Source: Devosia chinhatensis (GTDB taxonomy: Bacteria; Pseudomonadota; Alphaproteobacteria; Rhizobiales; Devosiaceae). Taken from it: a stretch of DNA of 64,000 nt. The translations under genes were made by a program, and so were the position numbers. Below, piece by piece: positions 62,120-64,000 of the stretch. Each line of letters begins with the position of its first letter. Positions within the stretch are counted from its first letter, which is position 1. Below the pieces are notes generated by a model. The model was not told the origin of the DNA and ran no database searches. It saw only the letters and a list, made by a program, of their open reading frames with translations. The stretch is taken from NCBI RefSeq assembly GCF_000969445.1, contig NZ_JZEY01000061.1, positions 1,041,501 to 1,105,500 on the forward strand. Reading direction: 5' to 3'.

Positions 62120-63157
62120 TTACTCTGCGGCTTGTGCGGTAGCGAAGTGCGGCGCGGCTGGGGCCGAGGCGCCACGCACCACAAAGGCGATGGCATCGGC
62201 CGAAGCCGGGTTGCGGAAGCCATGCGCCAGCCCGACCGGAACGGTCAGCGTATCGCCGGCACCCATGATGATCGAGCCATCGGCCCAATTCACTTCCAGC
62301 GTGCCGGACTGCACGAAGATCACTTCCTGCTCGCTTCGGCTATGGGCCGGGATCGTCGCACCGGTTTCCAGCTTCAGGCGGCGGAGTGCAAAGCCATGGT
62401 CCCAGTGGCCGATGATCGGGCCGGCCTTGAAGCCGTCCTGGGCGTCCACGTCACCGATCAGCGCAGCCTCTTCGACACCTTCACCGGCAAGCGGCGAATT
62501 CGGGTTCGCCTTCATCTGCTCAGGCTTGAGCGCGTATTTGGCCAGTTCCTCGATCGGCGGGGTGGCCAGTTCCTTGAGCTTTTCGGCGCTGGGGGGCTGT
62601 TCGAGTTCGGCACCCTCAGGCACCTTTTCGCCCAGCGTCGTGTCGATCAGCTTGCCGCCCTTGAGCAGCTTCAGCCCGAAATCCTCGGCCATCTTGAAAA
62701 CCGATGGTGCCCAGACCACCTTGCCCGGATCATCATGGCCGAGCACCACGTAGAGAAAGCCGGTGCCCTCGTCGCGCTTTTCAAAGCCACGGAACATATG
62801 GGTGGGGACGGTCGCCACGTCACCGGGTTCGACATCGAGATAGCCTTCGTCCTTGTTGGCGCCGAAGACGAAGCGCCACTTGCCGGTATGGACCACGAAG
62901 GTCTCGGCGGTCAGGTGGCTGTGCTGGGAATTGGTGCAGCCGAAGGGCTGGCGGGCCGCGCCGACATTGAAGCCGTGGGCCTCGGGGATATGCACCACCT
63001 GGGCGGGATTTTCCGAAACGCCCGGCCCGATGATGGTGAAGTTTTCCTTGCGATCCGAGCCGGGCGTGCGCGCGTCGATGAACGCATTGCGCAAACCCTT
63101 GAGATCGGCATAGCGCACCAGGCGCTTTTCCATTTCAGTCTGCGTCCACTTGGTCAT
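62120..63157 (-). CDS. bicupin protein, probable metal-dependent dioxygenase or isomerase
   Basis: 345 residues with two cupin modules. The first (~60-150) has HSHLTAETFVVHTGKWRFVFG and VEPGDVATVPTHMFRGF. The second (~255-330) has HSRSEQEVIFVQSGTLEVNW and GAGDTLTVPVGLAHGFRN. The metal His/Glu set is fullest in module 1. No named enzyme is recognised. AAAGGA precedes the ATG. First gene of the leftward arm, directly downstream of a LacI-type operator. Confidence 0.85.
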   Translation of the reverse strand: MTKWTQTEMEKRLVRYADLKGLRNAFIDARTPGSDRKENFTIIGPGVSENPAQVVHIPEAHGFNVGAARQPFGCTNSQHSHLTAETFVVHTGKWRFVFGANKDEGYLDVEPGDVATVPTHMFRGFEKRDEGTGFLYVVLGHDDPGKVVWAPSVFKMAEDFGLKLLKGGKLIDTTLGEKVPEGAELEQPPSAEKLKELATPPIEELAKYALKPEQMKANPNSPLAGEGVEEAALIGDVDAQDGFKAGPIIGHWDHGFALRRLKLETGATIPAHSRSEQEVIFVQSGTLEVNWADGSIIMGAGDTLTVPVGLAHGFRNPASADAIAFVVRGASAPAAPHFATAQAAE

Positions 63158-63180
63158 GGGGACAATCCTTTCAGTCGAAT

Positions 63181-63194
63181 TGCATTCGTATGCA
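63181..63194. promoter_or_regulatory. LacI-type operator (catabolic cluster, copy 2)
   Basis: TGCATTCGTATGCA is a near-perfect 14-bp palindrome (12 of 14) centred on CG, 24 bp before the bicupin ATG and just after the LacI gene. Confidence 0.8.
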
Positions 63195-63236
63195 TAAGAG
63201 GGCGTAAAGCGGGCCGGATGAGGGCGGAAACAGGCA

Positions 63237-63998
63237 TCATCCCTCCCTGGGCCGGTAAATCTGTTGTCCGTCTCGCGCGACGATGCCGCTCTGGGGCAGT
63301 CGTGCCGAGCTGCGCACGACGAGGTCGCCGTTGAGGATGCGGTGTTCCGCCTCGATTTCGCCGCTGGCGATCTGGTCCATCAGGATGTCGACCGTGGCCT
63401 CCACCATGCGCTTGACCGGCTGGCTCATCGAGGTGATGCCATAGGAAGACCAGGTCGAGGGGCCGACATCGTCATAGCCGACAATGGAAATGTCCTCGGG
63501 GATACGCAGACCGAATTCGTAGCGCGCCACATCCATCACCGCCACGGCCATGTGGTCATTGGCGACGAACAGCGCTTCCGGCCGTTTCGTCAGTGAAAAC
63601 ATGCGTCGCGCCGCATCCTGCGCTTCGCTGCGTGAATAATTGCCGGTTTCAACGATGATCTCGGTTATGCCGTGGCCGGCCAGACCTTCGGCATAGCCCT
63701 GGAAACGGTCGCGATTGGTCGAGGAGTTTTCCAGACCGGCAATATAGCCGAAGCTGGTGTGACCACCGGCCACGAGGAAATCGGCGATGCGCTTGCCGCC
63801 TTCACGGTTGCGGGTGGTGACGCTCGAAACCGCGTCGCGCTCGGTCGTCCGGTTGAAGAGAACCACCGGAATGCCAGCGGTGGCGCATTCCTCGGACAAT
63901 TCGGAGGAGAGCGAGGTCGAGGCGAGGATGATGCCGTCGACGCGATATTGCATAAGCTGATCGAAAACCGGGTCGCTGTCGCGATCCATGAACCCGGT
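63237..63998 (-). CDS. LacI-family regulator, C-terminal part (N-terminus outside window)
   Basis: The frame is open through the right edge, so about 253 residues of the effector-binding domain are present and the HTH is missing. Visible blocks are QYRVDGIILASTSL, GIPVVLFNRTTERDAVSSVTTRNREGG, GHTSFGYIAGLENSSTNRDRFQGY, ALFVANDHMAVAVMDVARYEFGLRIPEDISIVGYDDVG. An ATG at 63989 is internal. It lies upstream of the bicupin operon on the same strand and is the obvious candidate to bind the two TGNATNCGTATGCA operators. Confidence 0.92.
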   Translation of the reverse strand, partial: TGFMDRDSDPVFDQLMQYRVDGIILASTSLSSELSEECATAGIPVVLFNRTTERDAVSSVTTRNREGGKRIADFLVAGGHTSFGYIAGLENSSTNRDRFQGYAEGLAGHGITEIIVETGNYSRSEAQDAARRMFSLTKRPEALFVANDHMAVAVMDVARYEFGLRIPEDISIVGYDDVGPSTWSSYGITSMSQPVKRMVEATVDILMDQIASGEIEAEHRILNGDLVVRSSARLPQSGIVARDGQQIYRPREG

Positions 63999-64000
63999 GA

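Overview
The window looks like chromosome of a GC-rich alphaproteobacterium of the Hyphomicrobiales (Rhizobiales), most like Devosia or a close relative. The pointers are a MipZ division ATPase with a CtrA-type motif upstream, a membrane-bound ferritin (MbfA) behind two Irr/ICE boxes, an EcfG-type stress promoter, a reductive-pyrimidine-degradation locus with a RutR-type box, and many ABC-transporter/LacI catabolic units. The lineage is inferred from gene content; no rRNA or ribosomal marker is present. I see no phage, IS element or CRISPR array.

1-11.3 kb is mixed core: the 3' end of a YgjP-like metallopeptidase gene, an L,D-transpeptidase, a class A penicillin-binding protein with a long DPxTGQP repeat tail, lepA, an extensin-like secreted protein, a LysR regulator with a divergent mini-ORF, and a DadA-like oxidoreductase. 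11.3-16.2 kb is a metal block. A five-gene copper operon (DUF2946-like, DUF1775/YcnI, CopC-CopD fusion, PCuAC, Sco1) runs left. mbfA runs right from two ICE boxes whose centres are 22 bp apart. 16.2-26.2 kb holds single genes (LytTR and LysR regulators, trhO, aldo/keto reductase, flavoprotein, Gfo/Idh/MocA, VOC). It ends in a compact stress operon: a PhnA-like membrane protein between two 24-residue hydrophobic microproteins, behind an EcfG-type promoter.

26.3-37 kb is the uracil/thymine catabolic locus. It has an NMT1/THI5-like ABC importer, dihydropyrimidinase, a beta-ureidopropionase-type amidohydrolase, (methyl)malonate-semialdehyde dehydrogenase, an omega-aminotransferase and a divergent RutR-like TetR regulator. 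The first enzyme, dihydropyrimidine dehydrogenase (PreT/PreA), is absent from the window. 37-40.7 kb carries an STT3-like polytopic GT-C protein, an MmcQ/YjbR protein, msrA and tRNA-Ser(GGA).

40.7-53 kb is a sugar region. An ABC importer ends in a GH127 beta-L-arabinofuranosidase gene and has its own LacI regulator. An isomerase/Gfo-Idh pair is divergent from a second LacI gene across two CGTAAACGTTTAC-type operators. A TetR gene with a 34-bp dyad and an SGNH esterase follow.

53-64 kb starts with mipZ and continues as a catabolic cluster of unknown substrate. One arm encodes an aldehyde dehydrogenase, a Zn alcohol dehydrogenase, and an alpha/beta hydrolase read in frame into a tandem NTF2-like protein. 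Divergent from it is a HisD-like dehydrogenase. The other arm encodes a bicupin, a MetE-like enzyme and an RraA-like aldolase. A shared 14-bp operator (TGNATNCGTATGCA) lies in both control regions, beside a LacI gene cut by the right edge. This LacI-wired pathway is the best candidate for an undescribed system here.
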